Under the pieces are notes generated by a model. That model saw nothing but the letters and a program-made list of their open reading frames with translations, did not search any database and was not told the DNA's origin. A program made the position numbers and the translations under genes. Source: Ancylothrix sp036704045 (GTDB lineage: Bacteria; Cyanobacteriota; Cyanobacteriia; Cyanobacteriales; Oscillatoriaceae). Taken from it: 64,000 bases of DNA. The stretch spans positions 1-64,000 of the forward strand of contig DATNQM010000051.1 in the NCBI GenBank assembly GCA_036704045.1, in the 5' to 3' direction. This document shows positions 18,421-26,927 of this stretch, piece by piece (within the stretch, counting starts at the first letter, position 1; each line of letters begins with the position of its first letter).

Positions 18421-19212
18421 TTACTTTAAGGGCCACCAAGCTACTTTATCTCTTGTAGCACCATAGACTTCTTTTAATCCTTCTGGATCAATGACACGGA
18501 CAATATCATCGGAGGTGTCGCTTTTGTTGGTGGCTTCAATTAAGCCTACTTGCTGCATTCCTTTCAAGACTTGTTCAACGGTGCGATTATTAAGCTGGCT
18601 GGCTCTGGCGATAACTTCTACCGGCAAATCAAAGACATAAACTCCGTCTTTATCTGGTTGATTTCCTAATGTTCGTTCTTGATAAACCAGGGCTCTTAAT
18701 AGTGCGGCTACTGCTTGGGGCGGGTAAGCACTGCAATTGAGTAAGTGGTAGAGGAACTTTTCGCGTAACTCAAATAGAAGTGCGTAGCGTTCTTGAAATA
18801 TTTCGCTGTCGTTATAAATAGCTTCCACCGCCGCTAAAGGAATTTTGATGGTGTTGGTTGTTTTGTAAGCTTCTACCAAACTGGGAAAGGCTTTAAAGAC
18901 TTTTCCGTAGCTGAAAGCTATGTTTCTCATGCCAAAACAGCCCCCTGGATAACTAATGGCGATGACGCGATCTAAAGGGCTGCTGCGGATAATGACCGGC
19001 CCGCCATTGAGGAGTATATAAAGAGAGTCTAGGGAAACTCCGGGCCGAAAGGCAGTGTAAACCGGCCGGTTGGAGTAAAGCTTTTCTAACTTCAGGTTGT
19101 CTGGTTGTAAATATTTACTTAACCATTCTTTATCTAATTCTTTAAATAGATAATTCGTTTCTATCAGTTGTCCTAGCAAGTCAGACTCGGCTTGTTTGGC
19201 TTTTTTTGGCAT
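18421..19212 (-). CDS. Crp/Fnr-family transcriptional regulator, CysR-like by context
   Basis: A 263-residue regulator with an N-terminal cyclic-nucleotide-binding-like beta-barrel (residues about 45-125) and a C-terminal winged helix. The winged helix includes VEVIARASQLNNRTVEQVLKGMQQVGLI as helix-turn-helix. The cNMP-binding signature is not conserved, so another ligand or none is likely. It diverges from sbpA and the cysTWA genes. A Crp-family protein, CysR, controls sulfate transport genes in Synechococcus, so the same role is inferred here. The ATG at 19212 begins MPKKAKQAESD. Confidence 0.75.
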   Translation of the reverse strand: MPKKAKQAESDLLGQLIETNYLFKELDKEWLSKYLQPDNLKLEKLYSNRPVYTAFRPGVSLDSLYILLNGGPVIIRSSPLDRVIAISYPGGCFGMRNIAFSYGKVFKAFPSLVEAYKTTNTIKIPLAAVEAIYNDSEIFQERYALLFELREKFLYHLLNCSAYPPQAVAALLRALVYQERTLGNQPDKDGVYVFDLPVEVIARASQLNNRTVEQVLKGMQQVGLIEATNKSDTSDDIVRVIDPEGLKEVYGATRDKVAWWPLK

Positions 19213-19453
19213 AGCTAACTTTTTCGCTCCAATCTCCTTAACAATTTTTAACTCGGCCCTGTTTAGTTGTTCGGTTTAAAAGTTTTTGATTGTAAATGTA
19301 GTTTTTAAAAAGTTATAAAACTTTGATTAATAAAGCTTTATTTGTTTTTAATTCATGCACATTTAATTTAAAAGTTTTAAACCTAATAAGGGCTGGCCAA
19401 TTTTCATTTTCCCACGAAACCGCAGCAGCCTAAAAATTGGTTGCGTAAGCTAC

Positions 19454-19481
19454 TTGTTTTTAAAAACATTTAAGATACAAT
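19454..19481 (+). promoter_or_regulatory. Candidate sigma-70-type promoter of the sbpA operon
   Basis: TTGTTT (19454-19459) and TACAAT (19476-19481) are separated by 16 bp, 62 bp before the sbpA ATG. The 331-bp divergent region is AT-rich and contains AAAGCTTT-like dyads that could bind the neighbouring Crp-family regulator; no site is certain. Confidence 0.4.
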
Positions 19482-19543
19482 TTAGAAAGAAAGCAGATTC
19501 AAATTAAAAAGTTTTGCACCCAATTACTTCACAGGAGGCTTCT

Positions 19544-20626
19544 ATGACCATTGAAAAATCAACATTCCGCCGCCGGCCCTTCTTGAAAATGACCGCATTA
19601 ATGGTCACAGGAGTAGCCCTAAGTGGACTTATCGCCGCCTGCTCAAGTGGCAAGGAAGCGAACCAATCAGCCCAAGGAACGGCCGATAAACCGATCAAGC
19701 TAACGTTGGTTTCCTATGCTGTGACGGAAAAGGCTTACCAGCAAATCATTCCTAAATTTGTGGAAGAGTGGAAAGCAAAAACCGGCCAAACTGTTGTTTT
19801 TGATCAAAGTTATGGGGGTTCGGGTTCACAAACACGGGCTGTAATTGATGGTTTGGAAGCAGATGTTGTAGCTTTGGCGTTGGCTTTAGACACCCAAAAA
19901 ATTGAAAAAGCCGGTTTAATTAAACCAGGTTGGGAACAAGAGTTACCTAATGATTCGATTGTTCATAAATCTGTTGCTGCTCTTGTTACACGGGATGAAA
20001 ATTTGAAAATTAATAAATGGTCTGATTTAGCAGATGACAGCATTAAATTAATTACAGCAAATCCCAAAACATCGGGTGGTGCAAGGTGGAATTTTTTAGC
20101 ATTGTGGGGTGCGGTGACGCAAGCTGGAGGTAGTGAAGAACAAGCCCAAAGTTTTGTAGAAAAGGTGTTTAAAAATGTGCCGGTGTTGCCAAAGGATGCG
20201 AGGGAAGCAACGGATGTTTTTTATAAACAAGGGCAAGGCAATGTTTTGATTAACTACGAAAACGAAGTTTTGCTGGCAAAAGCAGAAGGAAAAACTGCTA
20301 ATTACAGTATTCCAACTGACTATAATATCTCGATTGATAGTCCGGTTGCGGTGGTGGATGAGAATGTAGATAAACATGGCACTCGTGAAGTTGCAGAAGC
20401 TTTTACTAAGTTTTTGTTTACGCCAGAAGCGCAACGAGAATTTGCAAAAGTTGGCTTCCGGCCGGTGGATGAAAGTGTTGCTACAGAGTTTGCATCTAAG
20501 TATCCAAAAATTGATAAGCTTTTCACCGTAAAAGACTTAGGCGGCTGGAAAGAAATTCAAACTAAATTTTTTGATGATCAGGCAATTTTTGACAAAATGC
20601 AGTCTAAGAATGCCGGTTCTAAGTAA
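19544..20626 (+). CDS. sbpA: Sulfate-binding protein of the sulfate ABC transporter
   Basis: Substrate-binding protein for sulfate/thiosulfate uptake, 360 residues. I choose the ATG at 19544 because AGGAGG lies just before it; an in-frame ATG at 19514 would place the ribosome binding site inside the gene. The N-terminus has a twin-arginine motif (RRPFLK), a hydrophobic stretch and a lipobox-like GLIAAC, suggesting a lipoprotein possibly exported by Tat. The SBP_bac_11-like body includes LTLVSYAVTEKAYQQIIPKF, YGGSGSQTRAV and NPKTSGGARWNFLA. It is first in a sulfate-uptake operon with a NIL-domain gene, cysT, cysW and cysA. Confidence 0.93.
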   Translation: MTIEKSTFRRRPFLKMTALMVTGVALSGLIAACSSGKEANQSAQGTADKPIKLTLVSYAVTEKAYQQIIPKFVEEWKAKTGQTVVFDQSYGGSGSQTRAVIDGLEADVVALALALDTQKIEKAGLIKPGWEQELPNDSIVHKSVAALVTRDENLKINKWSDLADDSIKLITANPKTSGGARWNFLALWGAVTQAGGSEEQAQSFVEKVFKNVPVLPKDAREATDVFYKQGQGNVLINYENEVLLAKAEGKTANYSIPTDYNISIDSPVAVVDENVDKHGTREVAEAFTKFLFTPEAQREFAKVGFRPVDESVATEFASKYPKIDKLFTVKDLGGWKEIQTKFFDDQAIFDKMQSKNAGSK

Positions 20627-20660
20627 AAACGTAATACTGTTTAATTCAGGTGAGGTAAAT

Positions 20661-20984
20661 ATGCTCTACGAATTTAATCCAACAACTCCCATTTTAGAAG
20701 AAAACACGGAAGAACAAGCAAATTTTCGGACAACTGAAGCGCGTGTGAGAGTTCAAATTCCCAGTCAATATCATCAAGAACCTGTGATTTCATTTTTAGC
20801 TTCTGAATATCGCTTGCAAGTCAATATTTTGGCAGCTTTACTAACAGGAAATGCGAAAGAATCGGGTTGGTTTGACCTAGAGTTACGCGGAACTTCCGAG
20901 CAAATAGATAATGCTCTTATCTATCTTTCTGACCTTAATGTTCAATTGTGGCCGCGCCAAAGAGAAGAACAAGACGGCTGGTAA
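20661..20984 (+). CDS. NIL-domain protein in the sulfate-uptake operon
   Basis: A 107-residue protein made almost wholly of a NIL domain (about residues 28-104), the ferredoxin-like ACT-related fold found at the C-terminus of methionine ABC transporter ATPases. The NIL-like stretch runs from RVRVQIPSQYHQEPVISFLA to the IDNALIYLSDLNVQLWP region. I choose the ATG at 20661, which has AGGTGAGG before it; an upstream in-frame start at 20571 would overlap sbpA. Its place between the binding protein and permease genes suggests sensing of sulfur status or of a sulfur amino acid; this is inference. Confidence 0.78.
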   Translation: MLYEFNPTTPILEENTEEQANFRTTEARVRVQIPSQYHQEPVISFLASEYRLQVNILAALLTGNAKESGWFDLELRGTSEQIDNALIYLSDLNVQLWPRQREEQDGW

Positions 20985-21073
20985 TTTTTGGCTCTAAAAA
21001 GTTAAAAAATTTAGCTTTATTGCTTGGCCAATCAGTCTAAATGTAAATATTTCATTGTTTCAAAGTATTACCT

Positions 21074-21229
21074 ATGACTAACACAAAGTCTTTAAAAGGA
21101 GAAGTAGCATCTCTGTTTATAGTTGCCTTAGCTGTGGTGCTATTTTTAGTAGGAATTCCGCTGGTTTTGCTGGAGATAAAAGCCCCACGCCAACCCATGC
21201 CAAAAAAATTACTCCCTATCAAATTTTAG
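21074..21229 (+). CDS. Short single-helix membrane protein between NIL gene and cysT
   Basis: A 51-codon ORF starting at the ATG at 21074 and ending 12 bases before the cysT start. It encodes a charged N-terminus, one hydrophobic helix (ASLFIVALAVVLFLVGIPLV) and a basic tail (PMPKKLLPIKF). Its location in the operon and positive-inside topology support a real small protein, perhaps a transporter accessory. No Shine-Dalgarno site is visible and I recognise no family, so it could be a chance ORF. Confidence 0.45.
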   Translation: MTNTKSLKGEVASLFIVALAVVLFLVGIPLVLLEIKAPRQPMPKKLLPIKF

Positions 21230-21241
21230 ATAAAAAGATTT

Positions 21242-22093
21242 ATGCTCAATTCTTTTGAACGGCCTAATATTTCACTGAAATTAACGGAAAAACTGCAAAC
21301 AATATCCTGGCCTTGGATAGTAACAATTGGCTATTTAACGGTTATGTTGTTATTGCCTATTACGGCTTTGGTTAGCAAATCTATTACAGTTGGGCCGGCG
21401 GAATTTTGGCGCATTGCTACCTCACCAGAAGCGCTTTCTGCTTATGACGTGACGTTTTTTACTTCGTTATTAGCTGCGGCTATTAATGGGGTGATGGGTA
21501 CGCTAATTGCTTGGGTATTAGTTCGCTATGATTTTCCTGGTAAAAAGTTGATAGATGCGGCTGTAGATTTACCTTTTGCTTTGCCAACTTCCGTAGCAGG
21601 TTTGGTATTAGCAACAATTTATAGTGATCAAGGTTGGATTGGGCAATTTTTTACACCTTTTGGCATTAAGATTGCTTTTACTCGGTTGGGTGTTTTGGTG
21701 GCAATGCTGTTTATTTCTTTGCCGTTTGTGGTGAGGACTTTACAGCCGGTTTTGCAAGAAATGGAAAAGGAAACAGAGGAGGCTGCGTGGTCTTTGGGGG
21801 CATCGGAATTCCAAACTTTTTGGAAGGTTTCTTTACCTCCTTTAATTCCACCAATTTTAACTGGTATTGCGTTGGGTTTTTCGCGGGCTGTGGGGGAATA
21901 TGGTTCGGTGGTGATTATTTCTTCGAGTATTCCTTACAAAGATTTAATTGCGCCGGTTTTAATTTTTCAGAGGTTAGAACAATATGATTATGCCGGTGCA
22001 ACGGTAATTGGAACAGTTTTGTTACTGACATCTTTAGCCATGCTTTTAGTTATTAATGGATTGCAACAGTGGGGACGTCGTTATGCAGGGTAG
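21242..22093 (+). CDS. cysT: Sulfate ABC transporter permease CysT
   Basis: One of two membrane permease subunits of the sulfate/thiosulfate importer, 283 residues with about six helices. The MetI-like permease signature is present (EEAAWSLGASEFQTFWKVSL, then GIALGFSRAVGEYGSVV). The FALPTSVAGLVLATIYSDQGW segment is typical of CysT/CysU. The ATG at 21242 is preceded by the short membrane ORF. The stop overlaps the cysW start, so the two permeases are translationally coupled. Confidence 0.93.
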   Translation: MLNSFERPNISLKLTEKLQTISWPWIVTIGYLTVMLLLPITALVSKSITVGPAEFWRIATSPEALSAYDVTFFTSLLAAAINGVMGTLIAWVLVRYDFPGKKLIDAAVDLPFALPTSVAGLVLATIYSDQGWIGQFFTPFGIKIAFTRLGVLVAMLFISLPFVVRTLQPVLQEMEKETEEAAWSLGASEFQTFWKVSLPPLIPPILTGIALGFSRAVGEYGSVVIISSSIPYKDLIAPVLIFQRLEQYDYAGATVIGTVLLLTSLAMLLVINGLQQWGRRYAG

Positions 22094-22943
22094 TATTAAA
22101 TCTAGCATCGGAAATGCTAGAGGAGAAAGTAAGTTTTTATCGGGGCCTAAAGTTTTAATAGGTGTGGCAATTGTTTATTTAATGCTTGTTTTGTTTATTC
22201 CGGCTGTAGCAGTTTTTTATGAAGCATTTCACAACGGTTTTCAGCAGTTTTTAGAAGCTACTAGCCAGCGAGAATTTCAATATGCTTTGCAATTAACTCT
22301 TACTATTGCTGCAATTGCGGTTCCACTAAATACAATTTTTGGATTATGTGCGGCGTGGGTAATTGCTCGAAATCAGTTTCGAGGTCGTGCATTGTTAATG
22401 AGTATTGTGGATTTGCCTTTTGCAATTTCACCAGTAGTAGCCGGTTTAATGATAGTTTTGCTTTATGGACGCAATGGTTGGTTCGGGACTGCATTGGCAT
22501 CAGCAAACATAAAAATTATTTACGCTTTACCAGGAATGTTACTTGCTACAATGTTTGTAACTTTACCATTTGTAGCACGAGAAGTTATTCCAGTTCTGGA
22601 AGAAATGGGGCCCGAACAAGAAGAAGCAGCGAGAACTTTAGGGGCAAAAGATTGGGAAATATTTTGGCGAGTTACTGTTCCTAATGTTCGCTGGGGATTA
22701 CTTTATGGTGTGTTGCTAACCAACGCAAGAGCAATGGGAGAATTTGGAGCAATTTCTGTGGTTTCTGGAGGTATTGTAGGACGGACTTTAACCCTCCCAA
22801 CTTTTGTAGAACACGCCTACAAAAATTATAAAACTGAAGCTGCTTTTGGCGCTGCTGCTATTCTGGCTTTACTCGCTTTGGTAACCCTAGTTCTGAAAGA
22901 AATACTAGAACGCCGCACCCACCATAAACATTCGCCAAAGTAA
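22083..22943 (+). CDS. cysW: Sulfate ABC transporter permease CysW
   Basis: Second membrane subunit of the sulfate importer, 286 residues and about six helices. The permease signature reads EEAARTLGAKDWEIFWRVTV, followed by NARAMGEFGAISVVSGGIVG, which is characteristic of CysW. I choose the ATG at 22083, which overlaps the end of cysT by 11 bases. An ATG at 22056 in the same frame would add nine residues and a larger overlap. cysA follows after 79 bp. Confidence 0.93.
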   Translation: MQGSIKSSIGNARGESKFLSGPKVLIGVAIVYLMLVLFIPAVAVFYEAFHNGFQQFLEATSQREFQYALQLTLTIAAIAVPLNTIFGLCAAWVIARNQFRGRALLMSIVDLPFAISPVVAGLMIVLLYGRNGWFGTALASANIKIIYALPGMLLATMFVTLPFVAREVIPVLEEMGPEQEEAARTLGAKDWEIFWRVTVPNVRWGLLYGVLLTNARAMGEFGAISVVSGGIVGRTLTLPTFVEHAYKNYKTEAAFGAAAILALLALVTLVLKEILERRTHHKHSPK

Positions 22944-23022
22944 TTTTTTTATAAGGGCGTTTGTCTGGTTTTTTAAAAACCATCTAATTAAACCATAACC
23001 AACAAAAAAAAGGAGAAATTTT

Positions 23023-24054
23023 GTGAGTATTCTTGTTCAAAACATTTGCAAACAATTCGGAGATTTTACTGCTTTAAATAACGTAACTCTCAATGTAAAA
23101 GAAAACACTTTAGTAGCATTACTAGGCCCCTCTGGTTCAGGAAAATCTACCCTTTTAAGGGTAATTGCCGGCTTACAAGAACCTGACAGTGGCTCAATTA
23201 TTATTAACGGGGAAGATAGCACTTTTTTAGATGTGCGTCGCCGGAATATTGGCTTTGTATTTCAACACTATGCTTTGTTTAAACATCTCACGGTTCGTGA
23301 AAATATTGCTTTTGGTTTAGAAATTCGCAAACGTTCTAAACAGGAAATTAAACGCCAAGTCGAAGAATTATTAGATTTAATTCAATTGGGAGGATTAGGA
23401 AATCGTTATCCATCACAACTTTCTGGGGGACAAAGACAACGGGTTGCTTTAGCAAGAGCATTAGCTGTTAAACCGCAGGTTTTGCTATTAGATGAACCCT
23501 TTGGTGCTTTGGATGCAAAAGTTAGAAAAGAGTTGCGTGCATGGCTACGCCGGCTACATGATGAGGTTCATGTCACAAGTGTATTTGTTACCCATGATCA
23601 AGAGGAAGCAATGGAGGTGGCTGATGAAATTGTTGTGATGAATCAAGGAAGTATTGAACAGGTGGGAACACCCGCAGAAATTTATGATCATCCTGCTACA
23701 CCTTTTGTGATGAAATTTATCGGGCCGGTGAATGTTTTACCAAGTAGCACAAGGCTTTTTCGAGATAACAAAATTGAGTCGATGCAGACAGAAGTTTTTG
23801 TGCGTCCTCATGATATTATTGTGCAAAATTATTCTGATAATGCCACAGTAACGGCTACTATTAAAAGAATCACTCATTTAGGATGGGAGATTCAGTTAGA
23901 GTTAATTTTGCCTGATGAACACGTCATTGTTGCTCATTTAAACAGGGAACAATTTTCTGAAATTTCACCAAAGTCTGGTGATGAAGTGTTTATTAAACCG
24001 AAGGATGCCCGATCTTTTCCAGGCTTAACAGCAAAGCTTTATCAGGCTTCTTAA
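23023..24054 (+). CDS. cysA: Sulfate ABC transporter ATP-binding protein CysA
   Basis: ATPase subunit of the sulfate importer, 343 residues. Visible motifs are Walker A GPSGSGKST, the ABC signature LSGGQRQRVALARAL, Walker B LLLDEPFGALD and the switch His in VFVTHD. A C-terminal TOBE-like regulatory domain follows (about residues 235-340). Translation starts at a GTG at 23023 preceded by AAAGGAG. It closes the sbpA to cysA operon. Confidence 0.95.
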   Translation: MSILVQNICKQFGDFTALNNVTLNVKENTLVALLGPSGSGKSTLLRVIAGLQEPDSGSIIINGEDSTFLDVRRRNIGFVFQHYALFKHLTVRENIAFGLEIRKRSKQEIKRQVEELLDLIQLGGLGNRYPSQLSGGQRQRVALARALAVKPQVLLLDEPFGALDAKVRKELRAWLRRLHDEVHVTSVFVTHDQEEAMEVADEIVVMNQGSIEQVGTPAEIYDHPATPFVMKFIGPVNVLPSSTRLFRDNKIESMQTEVFVRPHDIIVQNYSDNATVTATIKRITHLGWEIQLELILPDEHVIVAHLNREQFSEISPKSGDEVFIKPKDARSFPGLTAKLYQAS

Positions 24055-24436
24055 TGTTGGTATTTAAAGCATTTTTTTATGGGTGGAGGTAGGTTTTATT
24101 TTCCCTTTCTACCTCTTCCTTTCTCTTTTGTAAGCGGGGTTACAGATAAAGTGTAGTCTTAAAAGCAGTATAAAATTGTTGTCCTTTCTTCCAAGAACCA
24201 AGGCTATATAATTCCAAATATTTTTTTATAACCGGCAACATCTATCGACTGACAAAACCGCCTATTCAATTTACTATTAAAATTTCCATAGCCCCGTCAT
24301 TAGCAGAGAACTGTGATTTATGGTAGCGGGGTTATACTTATTTAATATTCCTATATCTAAAAAAACCTCATTTCCATTGAGCAAGATTTTCCTGTAAAAT
24401 AATAAAGGTTGCCAAATTATAGATATAAAAAAAATT
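24055..24436. other. 382-bp region after cysA
   Basis: No gene is seen. A small hairpin at 24085-24115 (GAGGTAG / CTACCTC, followed by a T-rich stretch) may end the sulfate operon. A second imperfect dyad (ATAGCCCCG at 24288 and CGGGGTTAT at 24327) lies closer to the next gene. The last 60 bases are AT-rich and probably carry the promoter of the SDR-PhyH fusion gene. Confidence 0.45.
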
Positions 24437-26017
24437 ATGCAGGTTTGTATTGTGACCGGCGGTAATTCAGGTGTCGGTTTAATGACATCTGTGGGTTTAG
24501 CTAAATTAGGAAATCATGTTTTTATTGCTTGTCGTTCCGAAAGAAAAGCAGCCAAAGCAATCACCTATATCCGCCAAACAACCGGCAACCCAAATATAGA
24601 ATATTTACCTTTAAATCTTGCATCCTTAGATTCGGTTCGTCAGTGTGTTAAGCTTTTTTTAGAAAAAAAATTACCTTTACATATTTTAGTTAATAATGCC
24701 GGTATTTTCAACGCCCAAGGTTTGACAGAAGAAGGATTTGAGTTAATTTGGGGAACCAACTATTTAGGGCATTTTTTATTAACTTATTTATTATTAGATA
24801 AACTCCAAGCATCAGCCCCTAGTCGAGTAGTGATGGTATCTTCTGATTTAGCATTAAAACCTACTAAAATACGGTGGGATTTATTTGTTAAACCCACACC
24901 TTTAAATTTTATCGAGTTATATAATCAATCTAAACTTTGTTTATTGCTTTTAACTCAACAACTTTCCCGAAATTTAACTAATGTTACTGTTAACGCCGTT
25001 CATCCGGGGTTTGTTCAATCTAATATTACCATTGGTCATCGTTTAAGTAAATTTTTAGGCTTAGGAATTAGTACAAAAAAGGGCGCTTATAGTAGTTTAC
25101 TATGTACAACTTCTCCCGAATTTGAGTTAATCACAGGTAAATTTTTAGATAAAAAAGGTAAAGAAATAAACTTGCCATTCTTAGCACAAAACAATGATTT
25201 ATGTCAAGAATTATGGGACAAAAGTTTACAATGGACTGGCGGACATCAAAGTGTAGAGAAAAAGAGAATAAATTATGATGGAAATGATGAAATTTGGGGC
25301 CCTTATCAGCTTAATTTAAATCAAAATGAAATGACAGCTATTTCTGAACACATTTTCAAAAAAGTGTTACCAAAAGCGCCGGTTAAAGTGTTGTTAATTC
25401 AGGCATTAAAAGCGCTTGTAAGATTACAATTGGGTTCAATTATGTTGCTGCTTATTCAATGTTATAAGCGGCAATTTTATATGGAAAGACATTTAGATTC
25501 TGCGGTAATTTTGCAGTTGTGTAAGGATGATAACTTATTAAGAATATTGAAAGACTATTTAGGCGAAAACTTTAAATTGTGGCGTTCCGAGTTATGGGTA
25601 AATTACCCTTCTCATCAATTAATCCCTTTTTGGCATCAAGATATTTATCCTAATTTATTAGCAGGAGAAGGAAAAACAATTAATATTTATATTGGTTTAA
25701 CGGAAGTTACTGACAGAAATGGTTTTCAATATATACCTACAACTGAGGTAAAAAATTGTCATCTTCAAGTAACTGATCCTTTTAGTGGAAATCATTTTTT
25801 TAGAGTTCCAAAAAAAGTAAAACAAAAAGCGATTCCAGTTGTTTTACAAGCAGGCGAATTTATTATTTTTACAGATAAGCTTATCCATCGTTCTGTTTAT
25901 AATAGCAGTGGAAAAATTCGTCTCTCTTTGACCTTAAGAATCGCCCAAGGAACCGTAGAAGTTTTACCTGGATACACTCCTAATTATCATAAACCTGTGG
26001 TTTTATCAGGAAATTAA
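24437..26017 (+). CDS. Fusion of short-chain dehydrogenase/reductase and phytanoyl-CoA dioxygenase-like domains
   Basis: A 526-residue two-domain enzyme. Residues 1-265 are an SDR with cofactor motif TGGNSGVG (7-14), NNAG (86-89), an active-site Ser near 135-136 and catalytic YNQSK (Tyr162, Lys166). This half resembles retinol dehydrogenase/protochlorophyllide-reductase-like SDRs. Residues about 290-505 resemble PhyH-type Fe(II)/2-oxoglutarate dioxygenases: FWHQD supplies His400 and Asp402, LIHRS supplies His484, and Arg495 could bind 2-oxoglutarate. Both active sites look intact, so it could oxidise and hydroxylate one lipophilic substrate in sequence. It stands alone. The ATG at 24437 lies directly before the SDR core, and no frameshift explains the fusion. 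Confidence 0.82.
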   Translation: MQVCIVTGGNSGVGLMTSVGLAKLGNHVFIACRSERKAAKAITYIRQTTGNPNIEYLPLNLASLDSVRQCVKLFLEKKLPLHILVNNAGIFNAQGLTEEGFELIWGTNYLGHFLLTYLLLDKLQASAPSRVVMVSSDLALKPTKIRWDLFVKPTPLNFIELYNQSKLCLLLLTQQLSRNLTNVTVNAVHPGFVQSNITIGHRLSKFLGLGISTKKGAYSSLLCTTSPEFELITGKFLDKKGKEINLPFLAQNNDLCQELWDKSLQWTGGHQSVEKKRINYDGNDEIWGPYQLNLNQNEMTAISEHIFKKVLPKAPVKVLLIQALKALVRLQLGSIMLLLIQCYKRQFYMERHLDSAVILQLCKDDNLLRILKDYLGENFKLWRSELWVNYPSHQLIPFWHQDIYPNLLAGEGKTINIYIGLTEVTDRNGFQYIPTTEVKNCHLQVTDPFSGNHFFRVPKKVKQKAIPVVLQAGEFIIFTDKLIHRSVYNSSGKIRLSLTLRIAQGTVEVLPGYTPNYHKPVVLSGN

Positions 26018-26235
26018 ATCAAGAAATTAGCTTAATTTTTAATCCCTTAAATTTTTAATTAATCACCCTTTGCTGAATCTTACCCCCCAAACCAAAAAAT
26101 AAATGCAACTCCGCTTTTAATAGACTTCTTTCTTTTCCTGAATTCTATAAAAGCGGATTATTAATAACTCTTATAAAAGCAAAAAACCCCCTTTTTTTAT
26201 CATAAAAATCTACAAAAATCATTCCAATCTTTCCT

Positions 26236-26853
26236 TTAAACCACACTCACCTTTGCCCGATAAAGCAACTTCTCCCCTTGTCGATATCCACCATAACGAA
26301 CCTTCACCTTTTGCCCAATCTCCGCACTACCTTCCATCAATTGATGCCGTTGCGGATCATACTCCACCTCTGCACCCACCGGCTCCATCATCACCACCCC
26401 CCACTCCTGCAACAACTGCTCAACCGGCCTCACCAAAGGCAACAAACGAGATGCAGGAATATCCGGTTTTTTTTCCACAGCATAGGCCGCAGTAGGCCAC
26501 TGAATCATCCAAGACTCAATCTTTTGCAAGACCTCTTCCCTAAAATTTTGCAACAAAACTCCCCTCTGTTCCTCCAACTCACCTTGTAAACGCCTATACT
26601 CCCTTTCCCATTCCAAAACTCCACCTTCCTTTACCTTTTCCCCCACATCAAATATCCTCAACAAATCGCCCACAGCTATATCCAAAACCCCAGCAATTTT
26701 CTGCACATTTTCCACCCGCATTTGCCCCACTTTTCCGCCCCGCAATTGCTTAATTTGCCACTGCGAAACCCCAGCCTTTCTTGCCAAATCTCTAAAACTC
26801 AAAACCCCAGCCTGCTTCATCAAATTTTCTAAAACTTCATTATTATCATTCAT
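26236..26853 (-). CDS. HTH (XRE-type) protein with GrpE-like C-terminal domain
   Basis: A 205-residue protein with three parts. Residues 15-68 resemble an XRE helix-turn-helix (FRDLARKAGVSQWQIKQLRG). Residues 75-115 form a charged helix of coiled-coil character. Residues 138-203 resemble the beta-head of GrpE, including RPVEQLLQEWGV, VEYDPQRHQ and the closing YGGYRQGEKLLYRAKVSV. GrpE is the nucleotide exchange factor of DnaK; here a DNA-binding-like module replaces its long N-terminal helix. Function is unknown: it could link chaperone state to transcription. It lies downstream of dps on the same strand, separated by a hairpin. Confidence 0.7.
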   Translation of the reverse strand: MNDNNEVLENLMKQAGVLSFRDLARKAGVSQWQIKQLRGGKVGQMRVENVQKIAGVLDIAVGDLLRIFDVGEKVKEGGVLEWEREYRRLQGELEEQRGVLLQNFREEVLQKIESWMIQWPTAAYAVEKKPDIPASRLLPLVRPVEQLLQEWGVVMMEPVGAEVEYDPQRHQLMEGSAEIGQKVKVRYGGYRQGEKLLYRAKVSVV

Positions 26854-26874
26854 TATTCATTATCACCAAATATT

Positions 26875-26908
26875 AGAAACCCGATTTCTCCAAAAAGAAA
26901 CCGGGTCT
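26875..26908. terminator. AACCCGG-type hairpin between dps and HTH-GrpE genes
   Basis: AGAAACCCGATTTCT (26875-26889) pairs with AGAAACCGGGTCT (26896-26908) with small mismatches around a 6-nt loop. It lies 20 bases past the dps stop. Two related hairpins occur at 32325 and 47271. Confidence 0.55.
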
Positions 26909-26927
26909 ATTTTACAATCAAAAATCC

